Of a DNA stretch of 64,000 nt, positions 24,890-37,793 are shown in pieces. The notes beneath the pieces were generated by a model that worked only from the letters and a program-made list of their open reading frames with translations, was not told the origin of the DNA and searched no databases. The translations under genes and the position numbers were made by a program. The number at the start of each line of letters is the position of its first letter. Within the stretch, counting starts at the first letter, position 1. The stretch is from Gymnodinialimonas ceratoperidinii (lineage in GTDB: Bacteria > Pseudomonadota > Alphaproteobacteria > Rhodobacterales > Rhodobacteraceae): NCBI RefSeq assembly GCF_019297855.1, contig NZ_CP079194.1, positions 2,467,501-2,531,500 of the forward strand. The letters are read 5' to 3'.

Positions 24890-26263
24890 TCAGACGGGTT
24901 GCGTCCCGGTTGTCTGTGCCGTGCTCAGGCGGGCGGCGATGCGCCAGAAGCGGATCACCAGAACCAGGCCGGCAACGGCGAGGCCGATGGCGAGGCCGGC
25001 CCAGATGCCTTCACCCTCCCAGCCAAGCGGGAAGCCCAGGGCGTAGGCCAGCGGTACGCCGATTATCCAATAGCTGATGAAGGCGTAAATCATCGGCACG
25101 CTGGTGTCCTGCACCCCGCGCAGCAGGCCGAGGGCCATGACCTGGGCGGCATCGGCCAGCTGGAAGATGCTCGCCACGACCAGCAGGCTCGCCCCAATGG
25201 CGATGATTTGCGGGCGCAGCGGATCGGCCGGGTCCACGAAGAGGCCGACCAGCGGCTCGGCCAGCGTGATCAGGACCACCATCGTCGCCGCGACCGTCAG
25301 GAAAGACAGCAGCAGCGCCGCGATGGCCGCGTTCAACAGGCCCGGCGCGTCATCGCGGCTCCAGGCGCGGCCCACGCGCACGGTGACGGCGGAGCTGAGC
25401 CCGATATGGATCATGAACGTCACCGAGATCACCTGCAGCGCGATGCCATGGGCGGCCAGTTCCATCGTGCCGATCCAGCCCATCATGATCATCGTCGCCA
25501 TGAACAGGCCGGCCTCGGACAGGAGCGTGATGGCGATCGGCCAGCCAAGCCGGAAGACCTGCCAGAGCGCCTCCCAATCGGGGCGCCAGAAGCGGATGAA
25601 CAAGGTGTATTGCCGCAACCCCTCCGCGCGGGCCGCGTAGATCGCGAGGATGCCAAGGATCAGCAGGTGAGTGAAGACCGAGGCCGAGGCCGCCCCCGCG
25701 ATGCCCAATTCCGGCGCGCCGAGGTTGCCGAAGATTAGCACCCAGTTGATCAGTGCGTTCAGGGCGACGCCGCCAAGCCATGCCCAGAGCACGATGTTGG
25801 GGCGCTCCAGAGCGCTGAGGTGGGAACGCAGCACGATCAGCAGGCAGCCGGGCCAGATCGCCCAACCGGCGATGCGCAGGTAGGTTTGCGCATTGGCCGA
25901 GACCTCGGCCGTCTGGCCAGCCATCAGGAACAGGCTTTCCGAGAACCAGAAGAGCGGCATCACCAGCGCCGAGAAGGCGAGCGCGATCCACAGACCCATG
26001 CGCGTGACCCGGCGCACCTGCTGCTCGTCATCGCGCGCCGCAGCGGAGGCCACCATCGGCATGACCGCCAGACCGAAGCCCATGCCGAGGATCAGGATCA
26101 GGTGGAAATAGGACGAGCCGAGCGCCACGGCGGCCAGTTCCTCGACCCCGTACCAGCCGATCATCACCGTATCGGTCACGCCGATAAAGACCTGCGCCAA
26201 TTGACCTCCGATCAGGGGGAGGCCCAGTTTCAACGTCGCGCGGATGTGGGATTTCAGAGACAT
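24890..26263 (-). CDS. MATE family multidrug/cation efflux transporter
   Basis: A 457-residue inner-membrane protein with about 12 transmembrane segments in two pseudo-symmetric halves. The N-half starts RATLKLGLPLIGGQLAQVFIG, typical of NorM-type MATE pumps, followed by VTDTVMIGWYGVEELAAVALG; the C-half repeats the pattern (LGWPIAITLLSEAGLF). These pumps export cationic drugs in exchange for Na+ or H+. The ATG at 26263 (MSLKSHIR) matches family N-termini better than an upstream in-frame ATG. It converges on the dipeptidase gene and stands alone. Confidence 0.88.
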   Translation of the reverse strand: MSLKSHIRATLKLGLPLIGGQLAQVFIGVTDTVMIGWYGVEELAAVALGSSYFHLILILGMGFGLAVMPMVASAAARDDEQQVRRVTRMGLWIALAFSALVMPLFWFSESLFLMAGQTAEVSANAQTYLRIAGWAIWPGCLLIVLRSHLSALERPNIVLWAWLGGVALNALINWVLIFGNLGAPELGIAGAASASVFTHLLILGILAIYAARAEGLRQYTLFIRFWRPDWEALWQVFRLGWPIAITLLSEAGLFMATMIMMGWIGTMELAAHGIALQVISVTFMIHIGLSSAVTVRVGRAWSRDDAPGLLNAAIAALLLSFLTVAATMVVLITLAEPLVGLFVDPADPLRPQIIAIGASLLVVASIFQLADAAQVMALGLLRGVQDTSVPMIYAFISYWIIGVPLAYALGFPLGWEGEGIWAGLAIGLAVAGLVLVIRFWRIAARLSTAQTTGTQPV

Positions 26264-26330
26264 GTTGAAAGCCTTACGGGCGCCGCTCGGCGGGGGCAAG
26301 GCACGGCGTTTGCGCGGCGGGCGGCAACGT

Positions 26331-27275
26331 CTAGAGGGCGGCGAGGGCCAGTTGCGTCGCGATCACGGCGACGAGGGCCCCGACGGCGAGTTCGAGCACC
26401 ACCTGCGCCCGCGCCAGCGTCGCGTTTTCGGCAAGGCTCGCCAGCGCGCCGCGGCGCAGTCCGACGGCGGCGATGGCCACCACGACGGTGACGCTTGCCG
26501 TCCCAAGCGCCATTGCGAGTGTTCCCAGGACACCGGCCCAGAACGCGCCCATCTGCGCCGTCAGGATCAGAACGAAGAGCGCGCCGGTGCAGGGCCGGAT
26601 CGCGACCGCGGCGATGAGGATCGCGACCTCCTTGCAGCCAGTGGCTTGGGCGAGGTCTTCAGCAGAGGGTCCGTGGGAATGGCCGCAGGTTTCGCAGATG
26701 TGGCCGTCGCCGGCGTGGTACTGCGCTGGTGTGTCGTGATCGTGGCTGTGGTGGTGGCCCTCCTGTCCCGCCGCTTGCTGCAACCGCCACATCCCGCGGG
26801 CGCCTCGCCAGACGAGCCAGAGGCCCACGGCGGCTATGGCGGCGAAGCTGAGGGGGGCGAAAATCTCGTCGGCCATACGCGTCATCGCGTCCCGGCTCCA
26901 GCCGACCAGCCAGACGCCGGCACCGACCAGCACGATGGCCGTGGCCCCCTGTGCCAGGCTCGAGGCCATGGCGACCGCCGAGAGGCGCAGCGCCCCGACC
27001 TGCCGCGCCGCGCCGTAGCCGCCGATCAGCATCTTGCCGTGACCGGGTCCTGCAGCGTGGAAGAACCCGTAGCCGAAGCACACGGCCATCAGCGTGAGCA
27101 CCGCCGCCGGATCGCCCCCGCGCAGGCGGCGCAAGGCGCCCGCCATGGCGCCCTGTGCCTCGCGCTGGCCGTCCAGCGCCCAGGCCGTGACAACGCGGTC
27201 CGCGCCCACAAGCCACAGGAGCGCCCCGGCGGCCAGCAGGGCCAGCACCACGGTCAGCGCCACCTTCGCCCTCAT
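26331..27275 (-). CDS. NicO/RcnA-like nickel/cobalt transporter with His-rich loop
   Basis: A 314-residue membrane protein with about seven transmembrane segments. The family motif FFHAAGPGHGKMLIG lies near residue 75, and a histidine-rich cytosolic loop (EGHHHSHDHDTP, then HICETCGHSHG) occupies about residues 172-205, followed by AVAIRPCTGALFVLIL. RcnA exports Ni2+/Co2+ in E. coli; other NicO members import metals. Its ATG overlaps the stop of the upstream DUF1007 gene by 4 bp, so the two are coupled. DUF1007 proteins often accompany NicO transporters and may be extracytoplasmic metal-handling partners. Direction of transport is not determinable here. Confidence 0.78.
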   Translation of the reverse strand: MRAKVALTVVLALLAAGALLWLVGADRVVTAWALDGQREAQGAMAGALRRLRGGDPAAVLTLMAVCFGYGFFHAAGPGHGKMLIGGYGAARQVGALRLSAVAMASSLAQGATAIVLVGAGVWLVGWSRDAMTRMADEIFAPLSFAAIAAVGLWLVWRGARGMWRLQQAAGQEGHHHSHDHDTPAQYHAGDGHICETCGHSHGPSAEDLAQATGCKEVAILIAAVAIRPCTGALFVLILTAQMGAFWAGVLGTLAMALGTASVTVVVAIAAVGLRRGALASLAENATLARAQVVLELAVGALVAVIATQLALAAL

Positions 27276-27940
27276 GGCGCGCAATCGAACGCCACGCGGT
27301 CGGCGAACAATGCGCCCACCGCCGGGAAGTTGTCCTCGGCCGCGACAGCGCCGCCGATCGCGTCCATCGCCTCTTCCATTCCGGCATAGGCCGCGTCCAG
27401 ATCGGCGCGCACCAGCGTCGTTTCGCATTCTGCACCAATCACCGACATGTCTCCGGTCATCTCGAAGGCCACGTAGAACTCAGGGTCGAAGACCTGCGCC
27501 ACTAGGGGCGCGACACCGCCTTCATCCACCACCGGGCGGCGGTGGGTCGTGCGCAATTGTCCCTCGCCCACCAGCTCGAGCGAGACCGGCTCGGGCGCGC
27601 CAAGCGTCAGCTCCGCCCCGTCGCGGTGCATCACCAATCCGCCCTCGAACCCGTAGGACCAATCGAGATCGAACCCCAAGGTCCGCGCCACTTCCTCTTC
27701 GGTCAGCGCGAGGTCGAAATCCGCGTCGAGGTCGTAATCTTCCATCAAGATCAACGAGTAAAGCTCATCGTAGACCCAGGTCACCTCGACGGAGGTCACC
27801 CGCCCCTCCTCGATCACAAGGGCCAGCCCGGCGTCCACGAAGATATGCGGATGCGCCGTCAGCGCAGCGGGGCCAAGCCCGGCACAGGCGGCCAGGGCCG
27901 CGGTCATCACGGTGCGGGGATGAAAGCTCGGGAAACGCAT
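27272..27940 (-). CDS. DUF1007 family secreted protein
   Basis: A 222-residue protein with a signal peptide (FHPRTVMTAALAACAGLGPAALTAHPH) and the DUF1007 opening HPHIFVDA directly after it; the mature N-terminal His-Pro-His could bind a metal. The acidic segment MEDYDLDADFDLALTEEEV resembles calcium-binding repeats. It is coupled (ATGA) to a NicO-type transporter and probably serves in periplasmic Ni/Co/Zn handling, which is inference. The ATG at 27940 begins the signal peptide. Confidence 0.75.
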   Translation of the reverse strand: MRFPSFHPRTVMTAALAACAGLGPAALTAHPHIFVDAGLALVIEEGRVTSVEVTWVYDELYSLILMEDYDLDADFDLALTEEEVARTLGFDLDWSYGFEGGLVMHRDGAELTLGAPEPVSLELVGEGQLRTTHRRPVVDEGGVAPLVAQVFDPEFYVAFEMTGDMSVIGAECETTLVRADLDAAYAGMEEAMDAIGGAVAAEDNFPAVGALFADRVAFDCAP

Positions 27941-28102
27941 GACGCCATATTGTCCGGCCGCCCACGGACCGCAAGTCAGAGCCCGAAACAGGCGCGGATT
28001 GTTGCTTAACCTTGCCACCATTGTTCACGGATCAGTGTTCAAAGCGCCACATTCTTGCCCCTTTCATCCCCCAAAACCGCCTCAGCAAATGTGAGGCCCC
28101 TG

Positions 28103-28606
28103 GTGACCCTGTTTAAACTAGTAACCAATTACCTGAGCGAGGACCGCGGCGCGATCACTGTCGACTGGACGGTCATCTCTTCGGCGGCGGTTGGGCTGGC
28201 CATCGCGACAACGGCCATCATGACCGACGCCCTCGACGATCTCGCGATGCGGATGGACGCCGAACTGCGCTCCCGTCAGCTGAGCGATGAGTGGATCCGA
28301 TTCTTCGCCAACCACTTCGAGCCGATTCTCGAAACCGGCGCCTATTCCGAGGCCGACGTCGAGGCCGCCTACGACATTGCCAACGGGCTGATGAACCACA
28401 CGCTGATCAACGAGCTTGCCGCCGGGATCGAAGCGCTGGAAGAAGGCACGATCACCTCGGACGAGATCGTGGAACTCGTGGCGCTGGCCTCCGTCGCCTA
28501 CCAGCGCAACGTGGTGGATGAGGGCATGTTGAACTACTACTTCGGTTTCGACGGCTCGGACCCCTACTACATGACCGCCGGCGATGCCCCGGCGAACACC
28601 AACTGA
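28103..28606 (+). CDS. Pilin-like hypothetical membrane protein (GAITVDW motif)
   Basis: About 167 residues. After a short basic N-terminus, EDRGAITVDWTVISSAAVGLAIATTAIM is a single hydrophobic segment of the kind seen in small Flp/Fap pilin-like proteins of Rhodobacteraceae; the Gly-Ala junction could be a class III signal cleavage site. The remainder (residues 45-167) is acidic and helical without a known domain. The start is uncertain: GTG at 28103 is proposed; a TTG at 28055 would add 16 residues. It is followed by a terminator. No tad or flp genes are nearby. Confidence 0.55.
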   Translation: MTLFKLVTNYLSEDRGAITVDWTVISSAAVGLAIATTAIMTDALDDLAMRMDAELRSRQLSDEWIRFFANHFEPILETGAYSEADVEAAYDIANGLMNHTLINELAAGIEALEEGTITSDEIVELVALASVAYQRNVVDEGMLNYYFGFDGSDPYYMTAGDAPANTN

Positions 28607-28633
28607 TCTCGACGCGCTGACACCCTCAATAGG

Positions 28634-28646
28634 TTAACGCCGTTAA
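28634..28646. promoter_or_regulatory. Palindrome TTAACGCCGTTAA, second copy
   Basis: Identical over 15 bp (GTTAACGCCGTTAAG) to the site at 6812-6826. It lies just after the pilin-like gene and 10 bp before its terminator. Function unknown. Confidence 0.35.
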
Positions 28647-28655
28647 GACTTGCAC

Positions 28656-28680
28656 CGCCCGCCCTCCCGGTGGGCGTTTT
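28656..28680 (+). terminator. Rho-independent terminator after the pilin-like gene
   Basis: CGCCCGCC pairs with GGTGGGCG (one G-U pair) around the loop CTCCC and is followed by TTTT. It lies 50 bp after the stop and about 100 bp before parE. Confidence 0.65.
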
Positions 28681-28776
28681 GCGTCTCTATCGCTCACGTC
28701 AGGCGCGCTGTGGTCTTTCCCCTGCCCCCCAAACCTGCCATTATTGCGAAAACCGCCCACAATATAGAGCAGTACA

Positions 28777-30734
<1,958 letters not shown>

Positions 30735-30738
<4 letters not shown>

Positions 30739-31406
30739 AGGGGCGAGCGTTCAATAACGCCTTCCTATTATGGAACTCTGTTGAACGCTTGACGAATAAC
30801 GAAATCAGTCGTGTCGTAGCGCTGATCCCTCTCATTGGTTACTTCATCATTTTCAATGATAGCGTTGCTGCCTACCTGTCATTCGACCTTCTGGCCGGTG
30901 CCGACGATACCGTCGCATCACCCTTTTGGATCTCGAGCCTCGTCAAGCTTCGTTTGGCATTCTTCGGGGCCATTAGTCTGTTCGTGGGCACGGCGATTTT
31001 CCTGATGCTGCGCCCTCCTGTACTCGACTTTGCGAAGTCGGACTTGAGCTTCGCGGACAGGGTATTGAGCGGATACGCAATCGAAGAAATCCAAGCGATG
31101 GAGGTCGATGTGGACAACAAGACCTCTTGGTCGTTGTGCACCACGCTAATCGAACAATACACGAGAGAAGATGCCAATGGGGAACGCGGGCTTCGATTTG
31201 CACGAGCGTTCGGGCGGCAGGTCGATCTGGTTCGTGCGCATGGGGAATACACCAGAGCATTGTCGCGTGAATGGTACACAGGGCAAGTTGCCCGAAGACC
31301 ATTTGCACGAATGCTGTCGGTATCCTGCGCAATCGTAGGCTACGTCCTCCTCGCAATTCCGACGATCGACATATTTCAAGCAGTATTGCGCGACATTACG
31401 TTCTGA
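30735..31406 (+). CDS. Hypothetical membrane protein overlapping parE; atypical base composition
   Basis: A 223-residue protein of unknown function. The proposed start is TTG at 30735, overlapping the parE stop by 4 bp, with GAGG in the parE tail as possible ribosome site; no ATG occurs until residue 90. Three hydrophobic segments are visible: about residues 25-50 (VVALIPLIGYFIIF), 75-95 (AFFGAISLFVGTAIFLML) and 190-215 (IVGYVLLAIPTIDIF). Between the second and third lies a soluble region of about 95 residues. By eye the region is near 50% G+C with many AT-ending codons, unlike both neighbours, suggesting recent acquisition. No family recognised. Confidence 0.6.
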
Positions 31407-31449
31407 CCCCACCCTTGTCCCCCCGCCCAATTCCCGGCACCTTCGCCCC

Positions 31450-32136
31450 ATGCGCCTCGCTTTCCTGATCCTCGCGACCCTCCTGCTCGCTGCCTGCGGC
31501 CGCCCCCTCACGGACGCCGAGGCCGCCTACATGGCCGAGCTGCAAGGCGACACCTTCGACCCGCGCCCGGTCCGCATCGCGCGCAATCCCTTCGTCGGCC
31601 TCATCACCCAGACCTACCCCACGCGCCCCCCCGTCACCTGCCGCGAGCGCATCTTTCCGCCGCCGCAGACCCCCACGATCTCTTCGCAGACCGGCGGCAT
31701 CGTGCTCTTCAACACGCTGCACCTGCGCGAGGATCTGGTGATCGAGGATTACACCCGCTTTCCCGACGGCACCCGCGGCCTCGTCGCGGCGATGTTTTTC
31801 GCCCACGAGATGACCCATGTCTGGCAGTGGCAGAACCGAGAGATCACCGGCTACCACCCTTTCCGCGCCTTCGCCGAGCATGCCCGGATCGAGGACCCCT
31901 ACCTCTTCTCCAACGACGACCCGCGCCCCTTCCTCTCCTACGGCTACGAGCAGCAGGCCTCGCTCGTGGAGGAATACGTCTGCTGTCGCGCTACGGACCC
32001 CGAGGGCGCGCGGACCGCGCGGCTCGAGGCGCTGATCGGGCAGGTCATGCCGGTCACCCCGATCCGCGACCGGGTCGATAGCACGCCGATCCGCCTGCCG
32101 TGGGACGATGCGCCCATCGGCGGGATCTGTTCCTGA
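31450..32136 (+). CDS. Lipoprotein with HExxH zinc-peptidase-like motif
   Basis: A 228-residue predicted lipoprotein: signal MRLAFLILATLLLAACG with the lipobox LLAAC (Cys16). FAHEMTHVWQWQ near residue 120 contains HEMTH, an HExxH motif as in zinc metallopeptidases. A downstream SLVEEYVCC near residue 178 could supply the third metal ligand (Glu). No further peptidase domain is recognised, so catalytic activity is tentative. It starts 43 bp after the AT-richer membrane gene and 15 bp before the next gene. Confidence 0.65.
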   Translation: MRLAFLILATLLLAACGRPLTDAEAAYMAELQGDTFDPRPVRIARNPFVGLITQTYPTRPPVTCRERIFPPPQTPTISSQTGGIVLFNTLHLREDLVIEDYTRFPDGTRGLVAAMFFAHEMTHVWQWQNREITGYHPFRAFAEHARIEDPYLFSNDDPRPFLSYGYEQQASLVEEYVCCRATDPEGARTARLEALIGQVMPVTPIRDRVDSTPIRLPWDDAPIGGICS

Positions 32137-32151
32137 TCAAAAGGTTACGCG

Positions 32152-32591
32152 ATGCCCACGCAGGTTCTCATCATGTTCGCCGCCGGCATTGGCATCCCCA
32201 TTCTCGCAGCCCTCAACGCGCGATTGGGCGCGAACATCGGCTCTCCGGCGGCGGCGGCGACAGTGCTGTTCATCGTGGCCTTCGCGGCGGCGGTGCTGAC
32301 GCTGCTCGTCACCGGGCCGGAGGCGCTGCGCGCCATCCCCGGACAGCCGAGGCACCTGTTTTTCGCCGGCGTTCTGGTGGCCTTCTACGTGCTCAGCATC
32401 ACCTTCGTCGCGCCGAGCCTTGGCGTCGGCAACGCCGTCTTTTTCGTGCTCGTGGGGCAACTCGTCAGTTCCGCCGTCATCGACCATTTCGGCCTCTTCG
32501 GAGCGCAGGTACACCCGGTGACGGGGCTGCGGTTGACGGGCATCGCGGTGATGGGGCTTGGCGTAGCGATCACACAAATGAGCGTGATGCG

Positions 32592-32595
<4 letters not shown>
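32152..32595 (+). CDS. YdcZ/DUF606 family small membrane transporter
   Basis: A 147-residue protein with five hydrophobic helices fitting the DUF606 (YdcZ) branch of the drug/metabolite transporter superfamily: start VLIMFAAGIGIPILAALNARLG, then GSPAAAATVLFIVAF and GVGNAVFFVLVGQLVSSAVIDHFG. AAAGG-type ribosome site before the ATG. Substrate unknown; such half-size proteins usually act as dimers. Its last codons overlap the end of the convergent ABC-F gene by 4 bp. Confidence 0.78.
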
Positions 32596-34406
<1,811 letters not shown>

Positions 34407-34475
34407 GCAAGGCAGCTAGGCCAAGGCCCTGAGAAGATCAAGCCATAGCCGCGGCGCGTGGGCGGATGGGCCGCG

Positions 34476-35441
34476 CTATCGCCTGAGCATCCATATGCCC
34501 TCGGGCCAGAAGGCGTGGAAGGCGAAGGCGAACATCACGTCATGGGGGATGTCCCGCCCTGCCCCGTCGCGGACCCGGATCTGGCCGACGTCGCGGCCCT
34601 CGGCAAGCCGTGCCGCGTCCAGCGCCGAGGCAGTGCCCGCCGCCCAGGTGATCGTCACCCCGGCCTCGGCGACCGATCCTTCCGTTGCCAGCCGTTCCAG
34701 CGGCCAGGCCTGGTCCCCGACGCGCACGACGCGGGCGAGCGGGTCGATCCCGTGGGGCGGTTGCTCGCCGGAATAGAGGAACGGCCAGCCGGAGCTGTCG
34801 TATCCCACGTAGGGGTTGCGGCCGTAGGGACGCCGGTAGCCACGCGGCTCTGCCATGACCAGCCCTTCGGGATAGGCTTGCCGGAAACTGTCCCAGGATT
34901 CGAGCCACCCCGGCAGCTGCGCCAGCTCCGCCCCGGCATGGACCCCGGCGATCCCCTCGCCAATGGCCTGCTGCCACCAGCTTTCGGTCTGGCGGTCGAA
35001 CATGATCATGTCCGAGTGGCGCAGGTTGCCCGAGACGCCGAAACTCAGGACCTCGCCCGCCACGCGGCGGTCGAACACCATGGCGGAGTTGCAGAGCGGG
35101 CAATAGGTGACCGCGATGGGGAGGTCGCCGACCATGTCATTCACGATCTCGTGCCAGGTCAGGTAACGCAGCGGATAGGCGCGGGCGGGGGCGCCGTCGA
35201 GGGCCACGGTCAGCACCGGTTCGGCGCCTTCGAGCGCGGTCTCCTCCCCGGCCGGGATCATCCTCGGCGCGTCGAGGGCGGGGATCCCGTCACGCGGCAC
35301 GCCGCCGGAGTGGACCTCGGAGAGATCGACCGTCGCGGTGGAGAAATCCGTGTTGGGCCATCCCGCCGTGGGGTCGATGCCCTGAGCGGCGGCCGAGAGG
35401 CCGAGCGACAGGCCCAAGATCAGTCCGAGACTCCAGCGCAT
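34476..35441 (-). CDS. DUF3179 domain-containing secreted protein
   Basis: A 321-residue protein with a Sec signal (MRWSLGLILGLSLGLSAAAQG) and the DUF3179 pattern: IPALDAPRMIPAGEE, YPLRYLTWHEIVNDMVGD, YCPLCNSAMVFDR with a CPLC motif near residue 125, FGVSGNLRHSDMIMFDR, and WWQQAIGEGIAG. The CPLC pair could bind metal or form a disulfide; the function of the family is unknown. Start at 35441 with GGGAGGATGTC upstream. A strong terminator of the upstream cyclophilin gene separates them. Confidence 0.82.
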   Translation of the reverse strand: MRWSLGLILGLSLGLSAAAQGIDPTAGWPNTDFSTATVDLSEVHSGGVPRDGIPALDAPRMIPAGEETALEGAEPVLTVALDGAPARAYPLRYLTWHEIVNDMVGDLPIAVTYCPLCNSAMVFDRRVAGEVLSFGVSGNLRHSDMIMFDRQTESWWQQAIGEGIAGVHAGAELAQLPGWLESWDSFRQAYPEGLVMAEPRGYRRPYGRNPYVGYDSSGWPFLYSGEQPPHGIDPLARVVRVGDQAWPLERLATEGSVAEAGVTITWAAGTASALDAARLAEGRDVGQIRVRDGAGRDIPHDVMFAFAFHAFWPEGIWMLRR

Positions 35442-35468
35442 GACATCCTCCCACGGGCAAACGGCCAC

Positions 35469-35501
35469 AAAAAACGGGCGCGCCAGATGCGGCGCGCCCG
35501 T
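35469..35501 (-). terminator. Rho-independent terminator of the coaD-cyclophilin gene group
   Basis: ACGGGCGCGCC and GGCGCGCCCGT form a perfect 11-bp stem around the loop AGATGC. On the minus strand it is followed by six T residues. It lies about 60 bp after the second cyclophilin gene. Confidence 0.85.
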
Positions 35502-35563
35502 TCAGGATGTCACAGGACGGCCTTTCCATACAGGCCGCCTCACGCAGAGTTGCGCGCCCGCGA

Positions 35564-36170
35564 TTACTCGGATGCGGCCTCGTCTGCCTCTTCCGGCTCG
35601 GGCGCTTCGGGATCGTAATCCAGTACCCGAACGGCGGTCATTCGGTCCGGCTCGCCTGTGACGGCACCGTTGCGGCCCCGGCCCCGGCGGATCATGTCGA
35701 CCACGTCCATGCCCTCAACCACTTGACCGAAAACGGTATATTGCCCGTTCAGGTGCGGTGCGTCCTCGAAGACGATGAAGAACTGGCTGTTGGCCGAGTC
35801 CGGACGCTGCGACCGGGCCATGCCGAGGGTGCCGCGCTCGAACGGCAGGTCCGAGAATTCGGCCGGCACGTCGTCATAGGTCGAGGCGCCGCGGCCCGCA
35901 TAGCGCATGTCCTGCCCGAGGTTGCCGAATTCGACATCGCCGGTCTGCGCCATGAAGCCGTCGATCACACGGTGAAACACCACGTCATCATACTCGCCCT
36001 CTTCGGCCAGCGTGGTGATCCGCTCCACGTGCAGCGGGGCCACGTCCTCGAAGAGGTCGATGACGATGGTGCCCTCGGCCTCTCCGGCCACGTCGATCTC
36101 GATGCCGGTGGCGCCAAGCGGCGCCGTCAGGAGCAGCGCGAGCAGCGCGCCCCCTGCAGACGCGAGGTGC

Positions 36171-36178
<8 letters not shown>
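35564..36178 (-). CDS. Periplasmic peptidylprolyl isomerase, cyclophilin type
   Basis: A 204-residue cyclophilin with a signal peptide (ASAGGALLALLLTAPLGATG). Core motifs are VVFHRVIDGFMAQTGDV near residue 78, RGTLGMARSQRPDSANSQFFI near residue 120 (with the family Ser-Gln-Phe-Phe-Ile) and FGQVVEGMDVVD. The acidic tail APEPEEADEAASE is unusual. It overlaps the upstream cytoplasmic cyclophilin gene by 8 bp and is probably translated from the same mRNA, supplying proline isomerisation in two compartments. Confidence 0.88.
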
Positions 36179-36671
<493 letters not shown>

Positions 36672-36707
36672 TTCGGCTCTCCTTCTTTCAACAGTGTCAG
36701 ACCGCAT

Positions 36708-37202
36708 CTAGCGGGGATATTTCTCTTTCAACGCCTCGAAGACGGAGGGTGTCACGAATGACGACACATCGCCGCCGAGACGCGCGATTTCCTTGACCAG
36801 TTTCGAGGCGATGGCCTGATGTTCGGCCTCCGCCATCAGGAATACGGTCGTTACGCTGGCATCGAGCTTCCGGTTCATGCCAACCATCTGGTACTCGTAC
36901 TCGAAATCCGCAACCGCGCGCAGGCCACGGATGATGAATTCCGCGCCCACGTCGCGGGCGCAGTCGATCAGCAGGTTTTCGAAGGGGTGGGCGACGATCT
37001 CGGTGCCGAAGGCGTCGGTCATCTTGGCACATTCGTGCTCGACCATGGCGAGCCGCTCGTCCAGCGAGAACAAGGGCCCCTTGTCGCGGTTGATCGCCAC
37101 GCCGATCACCAGCTTGTCGACCAGCTTGCAGGCCCGCTTGATGATATCGACGTGACCCAAAGTGATCGGGTCGAATGTCCCCGGATAAAGCCCTGTGCGC
37201 AT
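36708..37202 (-). CDS. coaD: Phosphopantetheine adenylyltransferase
   Basis: A 164-residue enzyme of coenzyme A synthesis joining 4'-phosphopantetheine and ATP to dephospho-CoA. The nucleotidyltransferase motif GTFDPITLGHVDII (TxxH-like TLGH, residues 7-20) and the phosphopantetheine site with FIIRGLRAVADFEYE and MNRKLDASVTTVFLM are present. The second motif reads IASKLVKEIARLGGDV in place of the usual ISSxxVRE. The length matches the family only with the start at 37202. Confidence 0.92.
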   Translation of the reverse strand: MRTGLYPGTFDPITLGHVDIIKRACKLVDKLVIGVAINRDKGPLFSLDERLAMVEHECAKMTDAFGTEIVAHPFENLLIDCARDVGAEFIIRGLRAVADFEYEYQMVGMNRKLDASVTTVFLMAEAEHQAIASKLVKEIARLGGDVSSFVTPSVFEALKEKYPR

Positions 37203-37281
37203 GGCCGCCCCCCTTTTACTAGGGCAGGACGCAAACACGATTGCAGGGCTGGTTGCAACCAGAAGCGCGGGTTTTGCGGCG

Positions 37282-37728
37282 CTAGAAGCCCTTGATCATG
37301 CCTTCCAGCGCTTCTTTTTCCATCGACAACTCGGCCAGCTGCGCTTTCACGACGTCCCCGATGGAGATCAGGCCGACCATCTTGGCGTTGTCCATGACCG
37401 GCATGTGGCGAAAGCGGCCTTGGGTCATTTTCGCCAGAACCGACTGCACCGTCTCGTCGCGCGTGGCCGAGATGATGTCGGCGGTCATCAGGGTGGTGAC
37501 CGGATCCGCGAGGCATCCCGGCCCGTTGGCGCCGATGGCACGGACGATATCGCGCTCGGACAAGATCCCCGCCACATCGGTGCCTTCGGACGAGACGACC
37601 AGAGCGCCGATCCGGCGCGCGGACAGAACTTTCGCGGCGTCGCCGACAGAGGCGTCGGGCGTGATCGTCACGACATCCCCTCCCGCCGAGTCTCCGCCCT
37701 TGTCCCTGAGGATCTGTTGTACGAGCAT
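37282..37728 (-). CDS. CBS domain-containing protein
   Basis: A 148-residue protein made of two CBS motifs (residues 18-75 and 80-137): VTITPDASVGDAAKVLSARR, GILSERDIVRAI, ISATRDETVQSVLAKM and HMPVMDNAKMVGLISIGDVV. Paired CBS domains bind adenine nucleotides and often regulate other proteins. The ATG at 37728 lies after GGAGGCGCCAAG. No partner domain is present. Confidence 0.85.
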   Translation of the reverse strand: MLVQQILRDKGGDSAGGDVVTITPDASVGDAAKVLSARRIGALVVSSEGTDVAGILSERDIVRAIGANGPGCLADPVTTLMTADIISATRDETVQSVLAKMTQGRFRHMPVMDNAKMVGLISIGDVVKAQLAELSMEKEALEGMIKGF

Positions 37729-37793
37729 CTTGGCGCCTCCTTCACGAGATGATGGTTCAGCGTCGTCGCTAACTTGCCGACCTGTCAAGACAT

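Noticed and set aside
24723..25046. Open frame in the gap after the dipeptidase gene
   Set aside because: It runs into the MATE gene on the other strand, has no convincing ribosome site, and its product is basic, Pro-rich and domain-less. The gap is better described as a repeat-containing convergent intergenic region.
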